The notes below the pieces were generated by a model. The model saw only the letters and a list, made by a program, of their open reading frames with translations, ran no database searches and had not been told where the DNA came from. Of a DNA stretch of 64,000 bases, positions 16,763 through 24,740 are shown piece after piece. Source of the DNA: Urinicoccus massiliensis (lineage in GTDB: Bacteria > Bacillota > Clostridia > Tissierellales > Peptoniphilaceae); NCBI RefSeq assembly GCF_900120405.1, contig NZ_LT635492.1, positions 56,723-120,722 on the forward strand, in the 5' to 3' direction. Both the position numbers and the translations under genes were made by a program. Each line of letters opens with the position of its first letter. The stretch's first letter is position 1.

Positions 16763-17923
16763 ATGTATAAGAAATTAGAAAAAATTGTAATCAGCCATTT
16801 AATGATCATTTTATTTTGGGGCCTTCTTTTTAAAAACAAGATCCTAGTAGAGGAGGGGCCAATTTTAAATGCGATTTCACTTATTTTATTTTATACCTTA
16901 TATGGACTGATCTATACAGAGATTTCAAATAAAAAAATACCGGGAAGATTTTCTATTTTGGCTGTTGTTACATCCCTTTTACCGCTGGGCTTGATTTTAA
17001 TAAATGACTTGCCCTATAAGCTGGTCTTCGCCCTTATAAGTATCGGCTCAACAAGCCTATTTATGAAAAAATACCTGGTCTTAGAGAATGTAAAATATAT
17101 AAATATCCTACCGATTTCAAGAAAATCGAGTCAACTCTTTACCCTGGGCCTTATATTTTTTATTTGTGGAGTGACCTACCTATTTGATATAGACCAGCTA
17201 ATAATCAATATATTTATCCAGATAGTTTTTCTTATGATAGAATGTTTCTTTATCCTATTTTTAAAGGAAAAAGAATTAGCCTTTGAGAAAACCTTCAAAC
17301 TCTACTACCTATCAGACTATATGGCCAGAGAAAGAGATGAATTTGCAAGAATCATCCATGACGATATTTTGCAGGACATCTATGCCAGTAAAAATTTTCT
17401 ATCTTCAAAAAATCCGGATATAGGATATGCAAAAAATATTTTAAGAGGACTTGAAAAGAAGGCAAGAAATATCATGAAATTCTACCAATCTTCTTTGTTT
17501 GAAAAAGCAGACTTAGAAGGGTCCCTCTTAGCCATATTTGATAATGTAAGCTCCCTATATCCTCATAAAAATATTGAAATTACGAAAGGTATAGCAAGTG
17601 ACCTAACAGAAGATAAAAGACTCATTCGATTGCTTTCGATCATATCAAAGGAACTGATAAATAATGTTTACAAACATTCCCATGCAAACTATTTATCTTA
17701 TAAGCTCTATAAAAAAGGAAATTTCGTCTATATAGAGATGGAAAGCGATGGTGCAAGCCCAGATGACTATAATAAAATTAAGGACTCCAAAAGAGGGGTC
17801 TTGCTGCTTAATCTTTTAATCGATTCAAATGCAGGAAATATTTCTTATGGGTTAAATAAGGATATCCTTTCAACAAGAGTTTGCTTGGAGGTGGACCAGG
17901 ATGAAAATTATTTTGTTGGATGA
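16763..17923 (+). CDS. Sensor histidine kinase, DesK/NarX-like
   Basis: A 386-residue kinase. Residues 1-170 hold about six hydrophobic segments with very short loops, so it is an intramembrane sensor. The phospho-acceptor lies in FARIIHDDILQDI (His199), typical of HisKA_3. The ATPase domain has ELINNVYKHSHAN (N-box) and a weak G-box (KRGVLLLNLLI). It starts 2 bp after the permease and overlaps the response regulator by 23 bp. Intramembrane kinases next to ABC exporters commonly sense the transported peptide or membrane damage through the transporter. Confidence 0.88.
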   Translation: MYKKLEKIVISHLMIILFWGLLFKNKILVEEGPILNAISLILFYTLYGLIYTEISNKKIPGRFSILAVVTSLLPLGLILINDLPYKLVFALISIGSTSLFMKKYLVLENVKYINILPISRKSSQLFTLGLIFFICGVTYLFDIDQLIINIFIQIVFLMIECFFILFLKEKELAFEKTFKLYYLSDYMARERDEFARIIHDDILQDIYASKNFLSSKNPDIGYAKNILRGLEKKARNIMKFYQSSLFEKADLEGSLLAIFDNVSSLYPHKNIEITKGIASDLTEDKRLIRLLSIISKELINNVYKHSHANYLSYKLYKKGNFVYIEMESDGASPDDYNKIKDSKRGVLLLNLLIDSNAGNISYGLNKDILSTRVCLEVDQDENYFVG

Positions 17924-18497
17924 CCATAAACTATTTGGGGCATCTCTTAAGATGCTTTTAGAAGAGCAAGAAGATGAAATCTTATGTGACTATGTGTCAA
18001 CCACTTGCGAGTTTTTAAATAGGATACAAAAAGAGGCCTATGATATTTACTTAATCGACATAAATCTAAAGGATGAAAAGACGGGGCTTGATTTAATTAA
18101 AGATTTGATGGATGATGATCCCAAACAAAAGATAATCGTTTTAACATCTTATGATTTAGACCATTACAAGGATATGGCTTTTAAGTTAGGAGTCAGGGAT
18201 TTTATAAATAAGTCTGTGGAAATTGAGGAACTTTTAGAGAGAATAAAAAATGTATATAGGGGAAACCATAAAAAAATAGACAAGTACATTGCTGATCCCC
18301 TGACCCAACGAGAGATAGAAGTCCTAAAAGAGCTCATAAAGGGTCAAAACAAAAAAGACATTGCCAGGAAGCTTTTTATCAGTGAGAGAACCCTCTATAA
18401 CCACATTGCCAATATATACGGTAAACTAAGTGTCAATAATATTGTTGAAGCCTACAATAAGGCCATGGAGCTAGGCTATATAGATCCGGTTATGTAA
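17901..18497 (+). CDS. NarL/FixJ-type response regulator
   Basis: A 198-residue regulator. The receiver domain has the acidic pocket LLDDH, the phospho-acceptor Asp53 (LIDINL), a Thr/Ser switch (LTS) and Lys104. The LuxR-type helix-turn-helix runs from about residue 136 (LTQREIEVLKELI) to KLSVNNIVEA. It is translated by overlap with the kinase gene, and its cognate partner is the kinase. Target genes are probably the upstream ABC operon and the small membrane proteins that follow. Confidence 0.92.
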   Translation: MKIILLDDHKLFGASLKMLLEEQEDEILCDYVSTTCEFLNRIQKEAYDIYLIDINLKDEKTGLDLIKDLMDDDPKQKIIVLTSYDLDHYKDMAFKLGVRDFINKSVEIEELLERIKNVYRGNHKKIDKYIADPLTQREIEVLKELIKGQNKKDIARKLFISERTLYNHIANIYGKLSVNNIVEAYNKAMELGYIDPVM

Positions 18498-18547
18498 AAT
18501 TTATAGGATAAAAATAAGATATCAGTTTATAGAAAGGGGGAACTTTC

Positions 18548-18925
18548 ATGTTGCTAATATTCACTTTGGCCTTTTGCCTAATTTCATATGTCTTAAAAAT
18601 AAATGCATTCTTAGCATATTTTTCCTATATCTGTGGACTTACAATAGTAAAAAGTTTCATTTCAGATAGTTTAAAAGACCTCTTTATCATAAGTAAATCC
18701 ACAAAAATATATACAAAAATAGGCTTTGCCCATTCTTTTATTTCAGGAAGTTCACTTTTAATCATTTGCTTATATTATTCCATAAGGGAGTATAGCAGTT
18801 TTTCTTATAAATACATGATTCCAATGATTCTAGTGAATTTTCTAATCTATAGGTTTATCTTTTGGGATATGTCCTATGTAATGGATAGAAAGATTTTGAA
18901 CAAGAAGATAAGATCGGATTTTTAA
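18548..18925 (+). CDS. Small membrane protein of the ABC/two-component locus
   Basis: A 125-residue protein with about four hydrophobic segments (residues 1-22, 24-42, 57-78 and 91-108) and a basic tail. I recognise no named family. AAGGGGG precedes the start. It lies 50 bp after the response regulator on the same strand with no terminator between, so it likely belongs to the same operon. It could be an immunity-like accessory protein; that is inference from position only. Confidence 0.65.
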   Translation: MLLIFTLAFCLISYVLKINAFLAYFSYICGLTIVKSFISDSLKDLFIISKSTKIYTKIGFAHSFISGSSLLIICLYYSIREYSSFSYKYMIPMILVNFLIYRFIFWDMSYVMDRKILNKKIRSDF

Positions 18926-18943
18926 CAGAAAAGGGGAAGAAAA

Positions 18944-19114
18944 ATGGGAAATAAGAACCTATGGCTACTGTTAACGATATTAGGATTTATGACACTTGTA
19001 GTTTCAATATATATGTCCTATAAAACGGGGAAAACGGAATACGCATGGATCATCGGCTCAGTGCTTTTTGGCATAGGAAGTGGAGATAAGTATAAGAAGT
19101 TGAAAGAAAAATAA
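18944..19114 (+). CDS. Small two-segment membrane peptide
   Basis: A 56-residue ORF preceded by AAGGGGAAG. It has two hydrophobic segments (about residues 6-23 and 33-46) separated by a short basic turn (YKTGKTEY) and a Lys-rich tail. It lies 18 bp after the previous small membrane protein. The composition and location fit an accessory or immunity peptide of the ABC/two-component module, but no family is recognised. Confidence 0.6.
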   Translation: MGNKNLWLLLTILGFMTLVVSIYMSYKTGKTEYAWIIGSVLFGIGSGDKYKKLKEK

Positions 19115-19211
19115 AACGAAGGTAAACTTATCTAACCATTGAGACATTACTGAGACGAGTAAAAGATGGATAAATAAGAGTTTAACCCAAGACAAATGAG
19201 ATCTAAATGAT

Positions 19212-19240
19212 TTGACAACATATCTAGGATTGTGTATTAT
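19212..19240 (+). promoter_or_regulatory. Strong promoter for a short RNA
   Basis: TTGACA (19212-19217) and TATTAT (19235-19240) are spaced by 17 bp. The predicted start near 19247 is directly followed by a compact hairpin RNA rather than a gene, pointing to a small-RNA promoter. Confidence 0.75.
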
Positions 19241-19246
19241 ACTAGA

Positions 19247-19297
19247 TAATAGTACCCGACACGCCTCTTAACAATGCGGACCAAGTCGGGTCTTTTG
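19247..19297 (+). ncRNA. Probable abiF-type small RNA
   Basis: The predicted transcript is a hairpin: ACCCGAC (19254-19260) pairs with GTCGGGT (19285-19291). The loop contains a smaller CGC/GCG stem and an unpaired CUCUUAACAAU. CUUUUG follows, so it can also terminate. It is followed within 30 bp by a remnant whose frame resembles the start of an AbiF/Abi_2 protein. Position, size and architecture match the abiF RNA motif described upstream of abortive-infection genes in Firmicutes. A covariance search would be needed to confirm it. Confidence 0.6.
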
Positions 19298-19315
19298 ATT
19301 ATAAGGAGAAATAAT

Positions 19316-19403
19316 GTGAAGGAAGTCTCATTAAGATCCTATAGATGTAAACGAGCAAATAGAAAATTTAATATCTTTAGGTTTAGAAATAGATGATGAT
19401 TAA
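19316..19403 (+). pseudogene. N-terminal remnant of an AbiF/Abi_2-like protein
   Basis: After AAGGAG a GTG opens a frame encoding VKEVSLR. A one-base shift leads to DPIDVNEQIENLISLGLEID, which looks like the conserved opening of Abi_2-family proteins (EQI..L.SRGL.I.D). The frame then ends at TAA (19401). Nothing resembling the catalytic HEPN-like remainder follows. Only the RNA and the first 25 or so codons remain. Confidence 0.55.
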
Positions 19404-19407
19404 AAAT

Positions 19408-19432
19408 ACAGCTCCAAGTGAGCTGTTTTTTA
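19408..19432 (+). terminator. Rho-independent terminator
   Basis: The stem ACAGCTC/GAGCTGT has a CAAGT loop and is followed by TTTTT. It follows the Abi-like remnant. Confidence 0.8.
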
Positions 19433-19856
19433 TATTAGGCAGAATGGTATAATAAGATTAGTGAAATTACTGATAAGGGTGGTACTTTAATAGGTATAGA
19501 TAAAATCAAAGATTTTAGTCAACCTGAACTAGAGGGTAGCTATGTACTATAATGCTTTTAAAAGAAAGTACGAAAATGACCAGGACGGGATTTATATATT
19601 CCTTTTGAAGGAAAAAACCTACTCTTACTTAAGTTTACATAGGCTGAACAATCCAAACAAAGAACACATAGGGGATTTGACCTAAGTCTATGCTATAGGA
19701 GGGATATATGTCTTTACATAGTAAAAATAGATATCTTCCTATACGGGGCTTTACTAGAATAGTCATACCGACAAGTCATTAAACATAGCTCCGAACCAAG
19801 GCATTGCCGCGGTACATGAAGAATAAAAAGAAAGTTATAGCTATATAAGCAAAATC
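19433..19856. other. Spacer with broken reading frames
   Basis: No securely supported gene. One 47-codon ORF at 19542-19685 starts shortly after a weak GAGGG. An overlapping frame encodes GGTLIGIDKIKDFSQPELEG without a start codon, so the stretch looks like remains of a decayed gene rather than a new one. Confidence 0.4.
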
Positions 19857-19880
19857 AGAGCCTCCATAGGAGGCTCTTTT
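19857..19880 (+). terminator. Terminator forming the intron's 5' exon
   Basis: AGAGCCTCC-ATA-GGAGGCTCT is followed by TTT. It sits immediately upstream of the group II intron start. Confidence 0.85.
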
Positions 19881-21713
19881 GTGGTATGACGGGCATGTCT
19901 TAATGCTGGGGTGAAAATCCTTACAGAGCGTAGTTACCGACGAATCTAATAGCGACTTGCAAGTTTTAGGTGGCGACATCTAGGAGAGAAGAAGCAATAG
20001 CGAAATCGTGGCTTGACGAACAGGAACAGAATACAAGGCGTAACAGGTGGGCAAGCTAGCCACAGATAGCAAAGACCCAAAAGGTAACCGTAAACCCAAG
20101 GCGTAAATTCTGCAAGTAAACGATGAAAGTATTAGAACTTATCCCGTGAGGTCTCATAGACGACACAGTAGTAACAACGAACTATGAGAAGTCAGCAGAA
20201 GTCATAGTAGGTGGAAACACCGAAGGACTGAACAATTTAACAGCATAAGCAAAATGTATGTTGCATAACAAATCTGACAGAGAAAGTAGAAGAAACGTAA
20301 ATGAAATCAAAATCTCACACCTAAGAAATAAGTTATGCAAGCGGAAAGGAGCAAGTGCACACATGGAAGATAAAATAATAAGTCAAATCCTAAACCCAGA
20401 AAACATGCACCAAGCCAAACTAAAAGTCATCTCCAACAAAGGAGCATCAGGAATAGATGGCATAAGTGTAGAAGAAATAGATGAATACATCAAAGAAAAC
20501 TGGACAAGGATAAGACAAGAAATAATCGAAAGACGTTACAAACCACAACCAGTACTTCGAGTAGAAATACCAAAAGCAAATGGAGGAAAAAGAAAACTCG
20601 GAATACCAACAGTAATGGACAGAATAATCCAACAAGCAATCGTACAAATACTAACCCCAATAATAGACAAAAGATTTTCTGAGACAAGCTATGGCTTTAG
20701 ACCAGGAAGAAACTGTCAAATGGCAATAACAAAAAGCCTAGAATACTTAAATGATGGATTCGAATGGGTAGTAGACATAGACCTAGAGAAATTCTTTGAC
20801 AAAGTGCCACAAGATAAGCTAATGAGTATAGTTCATGAACATATCAAAGCACCAGACACAGAATCACTAATCAGAAAATACCTAAAAGCGGGAATAATGA
20901 ACAAAGGCATATACGAAAAAAGTGAAATAGGAACCCCTCAAGGGGGCAACCTATCACCACTACTAAGCAACATCATGCTAGATAAACTAGACAAAGAGCT
21001 AGAAGCAAGAAAACTTAGATACACAAGATATGCCGACGATTGTTTAATATTTGTAAGAAGTAAAGCAGCAGCAACGAGAGTAATGCACTCCATAACAAGA
21101 TTCATAGAAAAGAAACTGGGCTTAAAAGTAAATGCAGAAAAAAGCAAAATAACAAAACCAAGTGGAATAAAATATCTAGGATTTGGTTACTGGAAAGACA
21201 ATAAAACAAATACATGGAAAGCGAGAGTCCACGAAACATCATTTAGCCGATTCAAAGATAAAATAAAGAAACTAACCACAAGAAAATGGTCAGTATCCTT
21301 AGACTACAGAATCAAAAAGATAAATGAAGTAACAAGAGGCTGGATAAACTACTTCAAAATAGCAAACATGAAAAGCAAACTAAAAAGATTTAGTGAACAA
21401 CTAAGAACCAGACTTAGAATAATCTGTTGGAAAATGTGGAAAGTACCAAAGAAAAGACAATGGGCGTTAATGAAGATGGGAGTAGGAAAAGACCTGGCAA
21501 GACTAACATCTTATTGTGGAGATAGGTATTATTTTGTAGCAACAAAAACCTGCTTAGTAAGAGCAATTACAAAGGAAAGACTAGCCAAAACAGGTTTAGT
21601 CGACCCATACGATTACTATATAAGCAGGTCATGTGTAAATTAAATTGAACCGCCGTATGCCGAACGGCACGTGCGGTGGTGTGAAAGGGGCTAGATCTTA
21701 GCCCCTATTCGAT
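19881..21713 (+). mobile_element. Group II intron (ribozyme plus maturase gene)
   Basis: The 5' end lies near GTGGTATG at 19881, followed by about 480 bp of structured ribozyme sequence, the maturase gene, and a clear domain V (CCGCCGTATGCCGAACGG and CACGTGCGGTGG, about 21650-21680). Domain VI (GGGGCTAGATCTTAGCCCC) follows, and the intron ends at about ATTCGAT (21713). The exact 5' boundary is uncertain by a few bases. The position right after a terminator hairpin is the insertion habit of group IIC introns, although the maturase looks closer to the roughly 420-residue endonuclease-less type in general. Confidence 0.85.
20363..21643 (+). CDS. ltrA: Group II intron reverse transcriptase/maturase
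   Basis: A 426-residue intron-encoded protein. The reverse transcriptase domain includes NKGASGIDGISVEEIDEY, YGFRPGRNC, the active site YADD, and GTPQGGNLSPLLSNI. Next comes the maturase domain X, with TRGWINYFKIA. It ends at residue 426 with no H-N-H endonuclease motifs. Such introns insert using replication-fork primers or after hairpins rather than by cutting both strands. ATG at 20363 follows AAAGGAG; a longer start at 20258 lacks a good site. All catalytic motifs look intact, so the intron may be active. Confidence 0.92.
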   Translation: MEDKIISQILNPENMHQAKLKVISNKGASGIDGISVEEIDEYIKENWTRIRQEIIERRYKPQPVLRVEIPKANGGKRKLGIPTVMDRIIQQAIVQILTPIIDKRFSETSYGFRPGRNCQMAITKSLEYLNDGFEWVVDIDLEKFFDKVPQDKLMSIVHEHIKAPDTESLIRKYLKAGIMNKGIYEKSEIGTPQGGNLSPLLSNIMLDKLDKELEARKLRYTRYADDCLIFVRSKAAATRVMHSITRFIEKKLGLKVNAEKSKITKPSGIKYLGFGYWKDNKTNTWKARVHETSFSRFKDKIKKLTTRKWSVSLDYRIKKINEVTRGWINYFKIANMKSKLKRFSEQLRTRLRIICWKMWKVPKKRQWALMKMGVGKDLARLTSYCGDRYYFVATKTCLVRAITKERLAKTGLVDPYDYYISRSCVN

Positions 21714-21794
21714 TTAAAATAAAGTTAGGAAAAGGCCTTATCTTTAGATTGAGCATAGAGAAAAATCCACCATTTAGACTTAGGAGGAAATCTT

Positions 21795-22028
21795 ATGAAA
21801 AAGCCAACTTATAAGGAATTCTATGATGCTGTTGTAGAAGATTATAGGCCATCGAGTATGCTTACGGGAGAAGCCTTTGATAAAGCTATTAAAGAAAATG
21901 AAGGCATCATTAGGGGCGATTATGAAGAGTTTTGTGAGAATATCGATGACGGGTATGCTGAAGAAATGGGTTGGGAATTGAAAGACAGAGCATCTGCCAC
22001 TTCTTACAACCTCTACATGCTCATTTAA
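21795..22028 (+). CDS. Hypothetical 77-residue protein
   Basis: A small acidic protein with a good AGGAGG ribosome site. It has mixed charged and aromatic residues (YKEFYDAVVEDYRPSS, EEFCENIDDGYAEE) and no membrane segment. No family is recognised. It lies 80 bp downstream of the group II intron and may once have been co-transcribed with genes interrupted by it. A cytoplasmic location is expected. Function unknown. Confidence 0.55.
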   Translation: MKKPTYKEFYDAVVEDYRPSSMLTGEAFDKAIKENEGIIRGDYEEFCENIDDGYAEEMGWELKDRASATSYNLYMLI

Positions 22029-22145
22029 GTAAAGCCAGACCTGCTAGCCAGTCTAGACCTATGAATGGACTGTTTAGAAGAAGAATATGGATCAATAGTT
22101 AAGATAATATTTTGAATGCAATAAGATTAGGCTTCGAGGTTAGGT

Positions 22146-22523
22146 ATGAAAAAACTATTGAAATTTATATCAATAAGTGCGCTTGTTATTCTGGCAATCC
22201 TAGCTATTGGACTATACCTAGTAACTAGGCCAAGACTGATAGCGGAATCATCTTCCGAGGACAAGAAGTATTGCCTATCTTTTATAGAAACGGACAGTCC
22301 TGCCTTCTTTGGTTCATCAGAGGTAAGGATAGAACTAAGGTCCAATGGCCGGGAAAGGACAGAAAGGCAAGAAATCAACACCTCCATAGCAAACGATGGA
22401 AAATATCTTGATGAGACTAATTGGAGGGTAAATTGGGAAAAGGACCATGTGGAAGTAATCCTAATGGGAGAAGAGCAGGGAGATGAGAGTATAAAAATCT
22501 ACTATATACAGACAAACTTTTAA
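22146..22523 (+). CDS. Hypothetical anchored protein, DUF5412-like
   Basis: A 125-residue protein with a single N-terminal membrane anchor or signal (residues 9-27) and a beta-rich outer domain (SSEVRIELRSNGRE, NWRVNWEKDHVEVILMGEE). Size and layout resemble DUF5412-type proteins, in which a short extracytoplasmic beta domain follows an anchor, but the match is tentative. GAGGTTAGGT precedes the start. The neighbouring genes are small hypotheticals, giving no functional hint. Confidence 0.6.
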   Translation: MKKLLKFISISALVILAILAIGLYLVTRPRLIAESSSEDKKYCLSFIETDSPAFFGSSEVRIELRSNGRERTERQEINTSIANDGKYLDETNWRVNWEKDHVEVILMGEEQGDESIKIYYIQTNF

Positions 22524-22758
22524 AAAATTATGAATTTCAAAAGATGATGGTAGAAGAAAAAACATCCGGCATAACACAATCGAGGGTTATCTAGCTCACC
22601 TTATAGAAAGAAGGATAGGGACCAAAAAAGGCCCCGAGACGGGTAAACAAAGGATGCCCTAAAGACGACCCAACTGGAAATATCCAAGAAAGACGAGAAT
22701 AGGAAAACCTAAAAAGCTAATAAGATTATAACCGTCATAGGTCAATAGGGGGTTTAAG

Positions 22759-23001
22759 ATGATAGAGCTTCAACTCAAGAAAAAAGAAATGGAGATTATC
22801 CAAAGAGAGTTGGGAGAACTCCTAGATAAGATTGGAAACATAACCACCAGTAACAATAGCTTACAATTTAAAGAGGAAGAAGATAGACAAAACTTCTTAT
22901 CGGAGCTATTAGTGGCGAGTTCAGAATATATCACTGAGGAAGGAATCGAAAAAGAAGGGATAGAAATCGAAAAGATCCTAGACAAATATTTTGTAAACTA
23001 A
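22759..23001 (+). CDS. Hypothetical 80-residue coiled-coil protein
   Basis: A small soluble protein preceded by AGGGGG. It is helical and highly charged, with heptad-like stretches (MEIIQRELGELLDKIGNI, EGIEKEGIEIEKILDKYF). No family is recognised. It is followed by a good terminator. About 235 bp upstream (22524-22758) hold no other supported gene. Confidence 0.5.
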   Translation: MIELQLKKKEMEIIQRELGELLDKIGNITTSNNSLQFKEEEDRQNFLSELLVASSEYITEEGIEKEGIEIEKILDKYFVN

Positions 23002-23017
23002 GAAAACATAATGCACG

Positions 23018-23047
23018 AAGCTTTACCAGTTATTGGTAGGGCTTTTT
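23018..23047 (+). terminator. Rho-independent terminator
   Basis: The imperfect stem AAGCTTTACCA/TGGTAGGGCTT is followed by TTTTT. It follows the coiled-coil gene. Confidence 0.75.
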
Positions 23048-23512
23048 TAATGGGAGTATAGTTCACGCTGTAAGCGTCTATACTTGGGTCAAGATGGACG
23101 GCCAAGGGCCCTTAAGCCCAAAGATTTACTGGAAAACGGAAGCAATGTAGCTAGGAAGATGGCCGACTTGGGGTAACGCACTCCCACTGCCAGTGCATCC
23201 TGGAGGTACTGCTGGGAAACCACATTCTTGACGAAAAAGAAAACATAGGCCTGGTGAAAGATGAAAAAGCCAAAGAAAAGAAAGATAATTATTTTATCTA
23301 TTCCTACTACTGCGCTTTCCACACCTATTCGGCCTTAGAGAGTGTTTAGTGGCTTTTTATAGAGCAATTTTATATTTCTATACGAGATATTATGGGACGT
23401 AACCTTGTTGTTCTAACTGAATATAGAACATCACTTGGATATAGAAATAGATTAAGATGAATGACTTGGTGATTGTATAGAAAGTCTTTAAAACGAATAA
23501 ATAACTAGAAAA
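23048..23512. other. Spacer with frame fragments
   Basis: About 465 bp without a supported gene. Short open fragments occur (YTWVKMDGQGPLSPKIYWK near 23070-23130, and a Tyr-rich segment ending at 23348), each interrupted by stops. They look like pieces of a dead gene that I cannot identify. Confidence 0.4.
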
Positions 23513-23542
23513 AATCTCCCCTGTATTTAACTGGGGAGATTT
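23513..23542 (-). terminator. Terminator of the toxin-antitoxin operon
   Basis: AAATCTCCCC and GGGGAGATTT form a strong stem with T-runs on both sides. It overlaps the toxin stop region and would end transcription leftward. Confidence 0.8.
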
Positions 23543-23807
23543 AAAATTTATCCAGGATATCATGGTGTCCAATGTCTACAAGAAAGATCAATTCATTATT
23601 TTCATAAAACCAAATAATTCGAAGATCCATATTAATAGAAGATTCCCATATACCATCACTAGCTTGTATTTTCTTCGTTCTTAAAGATGGGTGAGTAGGA
23701 TTTTCTACGAAAAATTCAAGTTTCTTTTTTGTTTGTTTCTTTTCAGAATCGGATAGTTTTTTGTAATGTTTTTTAAAGGCTTTTGAATAAGTAATTTTAT
23801 AGGACAT
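23541..23807 (-). CDS. RelE/ParE-superfamily toxin
   Basis: An 88-residue basic protein of the RelE/YafQ/ParE fold: YSKAFKKHYKKLSDSEKKQT at the N-terminus, then LRTKKIQASDGIWESSINMDLRIIWFYEN and a final GHHDIL. The pattern of an Arg in LRIIWF followed by the C-terminal HHDIL resembles ribosome-dependent mRNA interferases. Its start overlaps the antitoxin stop by one base, so translation is coupled. It is expected to be neutralised by the upstream gene product. Complete in length. Confidence 0.85.
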   Translation of the reverse strand: MSYKITYSKAFKKHYKKLSDSEKKQTKKKLEFFVENPTHPSLRTKKIQASDGIWESSINMDLRIIWFYENNELIFLVDIGHHDILDKF

Positions 23808-24064
23808 TACTTATCTAATTCCTCAAATAGAGAGTCAATGGAATCAAAGATTGGTTGATCTCCATTTTTTATAGATTCTTTGATTTCTTTTACCTGAGCT
23901 TTTAAATTTTTTATGACATGTTCTGGATAGATTGCCACTGGAACCAGTACAATTTTTCCGTTATCTTCAATTACTTCAAATTGGTCACCTTGATTTAATT
24001 CCATAGACTTTACGATGTCTTTTGGAATAGTGACTTGTGATTTAGCTTTTAGTTCAACTAACAT
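23807..24064 (-). CDS. AbrB/MazE-type antitoxin
   Basis: An 85-residue protein. Residues 1-45 are a SpoVT/AbrB swapped-hairpin DNA-binding domain (LKAKSQVTIPKDIV, LNQGDQFEVIEDNGKIVLVP). The acidic C-terminal helix (FDSIDSLFEELDK) is the likely toxin-binding part. It overlaps the toxin gene by one base and is preceded by GAGGAGG. It probably represses its own promoter through the palindrome at 24081-24103. Confidence 0.85.
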   Translation of the reverse strand: MLVELKAKSQVTIPKDIVKSMELNQGDQFEVIEDNGKIVLVPVAIYPEHVIKNLKAQVKEIKESIKNGDQPIFDSIDSLFEELDK

Positions 24065-24080
24065 AAGAACCTCCTCTCTG

Positions 24081-24103
24081 GTTAGAAATTCATACTTTCT
24101 AAC
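24081..24103 (-). promoter_or_regulatory. Palindromic operator of the toxin-antitoxin operon
   Basis: GTTAGAAA and TTTCTAAC form a perfect 8-bp inverted repeat with a 7-bp spacer. It lies just downstream of the promoter and 17 bp before the antitoxin start, the expected place for autoregulation by an AbrB-type protein. Confidence 0.75.
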
Positions 24104-24106
24104 TAG

Positions 24107-24135
24107 ATTTTAATAATTCCGAAGAAAAAAGTCAA
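24107..24135 (-). promoter_or_regulatory. Promoter of the toxin-antitoxin operon
   Basis: On the minus strand TTGACT (24135-24130) and TAAAAT (24112-24107) are spaced by 17 bp, immediately ahead of the operator palindrome. Confidence 0.75.
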
Positions 24136-24278
24136 GTGGAGAGTAAAGCTGCTAGAATGAAAGCAAAAAAGAAATCCTCCTATTTATAAGCATTATGAAA
24201 GAGTATGAAGACTTATAAGAAAAAGATATCTTAATAAACACCCACTATGTGAATGTGTTTAAAAGAAAATAGAATAAA

Positions 24279-24321
24279 TGAGCCAGAGGAAGTAGGGCGT
24301 CTACCTCCTTTGGCTCATTAT
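24279..24321. terminator. Strong hairpin, probable terminator
   Basis: ATGAGCCA..AGG..GTAG pairs with CTAC..CCT..TGGCTCAT. It lies about 80 bp downstream of the riboswitch-controlled minus-strand gene and probably ends its transcript; a long U-tract is lacking. Confidence 0.6.
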
Positions 24322-24400
24322 GGTTCCAGTGATGAATAAAATCTTATGAGTCTATGAAAATCTTACGATTCCAAAATACAGACAGAGCCAGGAGGTAGGC

Positions 24401-24712
24401 TTAGGAATCTTTTTTAACATTATACACTTCATCCAAGAACTCTTGAATGGTGTATCTTCTGGAGTCTACACATTTATGTGCGACAGGACGATATATCAGA
24501 CCGAAACGCTTAAATTCCATATTGACAAGTATGAGTGGATAGGTGTCATTCCAATCTACACACTTAAATCCCTCAGATTTTAGAAATCTATAAAATGCCT
24601 TTCTATGCTTAGGATTCCTATCATAAACACCATATGGAATGGAGATAGGTTCTTCCCAGTAAGCATCATTGCATCTTTTCGCATAGTTTTCGTAATAAAC
24701 TTCCATTAACAT
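24401..24712 (-). CDS. Unknown protein under SAM-riboswitch control
   Basis: A 103-residue soluble protein that I do not recognise. It is rich in aromatic and basic residues (EVYYENYAKRCNDAYWEE, VYDRNPKHRKAFYRFLKSEG) and has a C-terminal helix (YTIQEFLDEVYN). Two cysteines (in FKCVDWND and HKCVDS) and conserved-looking Trp/Asp pairs could form a small binding fold. The start is preceded by AAAGGAG, and a second ATG three codons in is possible. The only regulatory clue is the SAM-I riboswitch directly upstream on the same strand, which implies a role in methionine, SAM or sulfur economy. No enzyme signature is visible. Confidence 0.7.
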   Translation of the reverse strand: MLMEVYYENYAKRCNDAYWEEPISIPYGVYDRNPKHRKAFYRFLKSEGFKCVDWNDTYPLILVNMEFKRFGLIYRPVAHKCVDSRRYTIQEFLDEVYNVKKDS

Positions 24713-24740
24713 TTTTTTCTCCTTTCAAACTTTAGAGAAG

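Noticed and set aside
19542-19685. 47-codon ORF as a gene
   Set aside because: Weak ribosome site, overlap with another remnant frame and no recognisable features; left as part of a decayed spacer.
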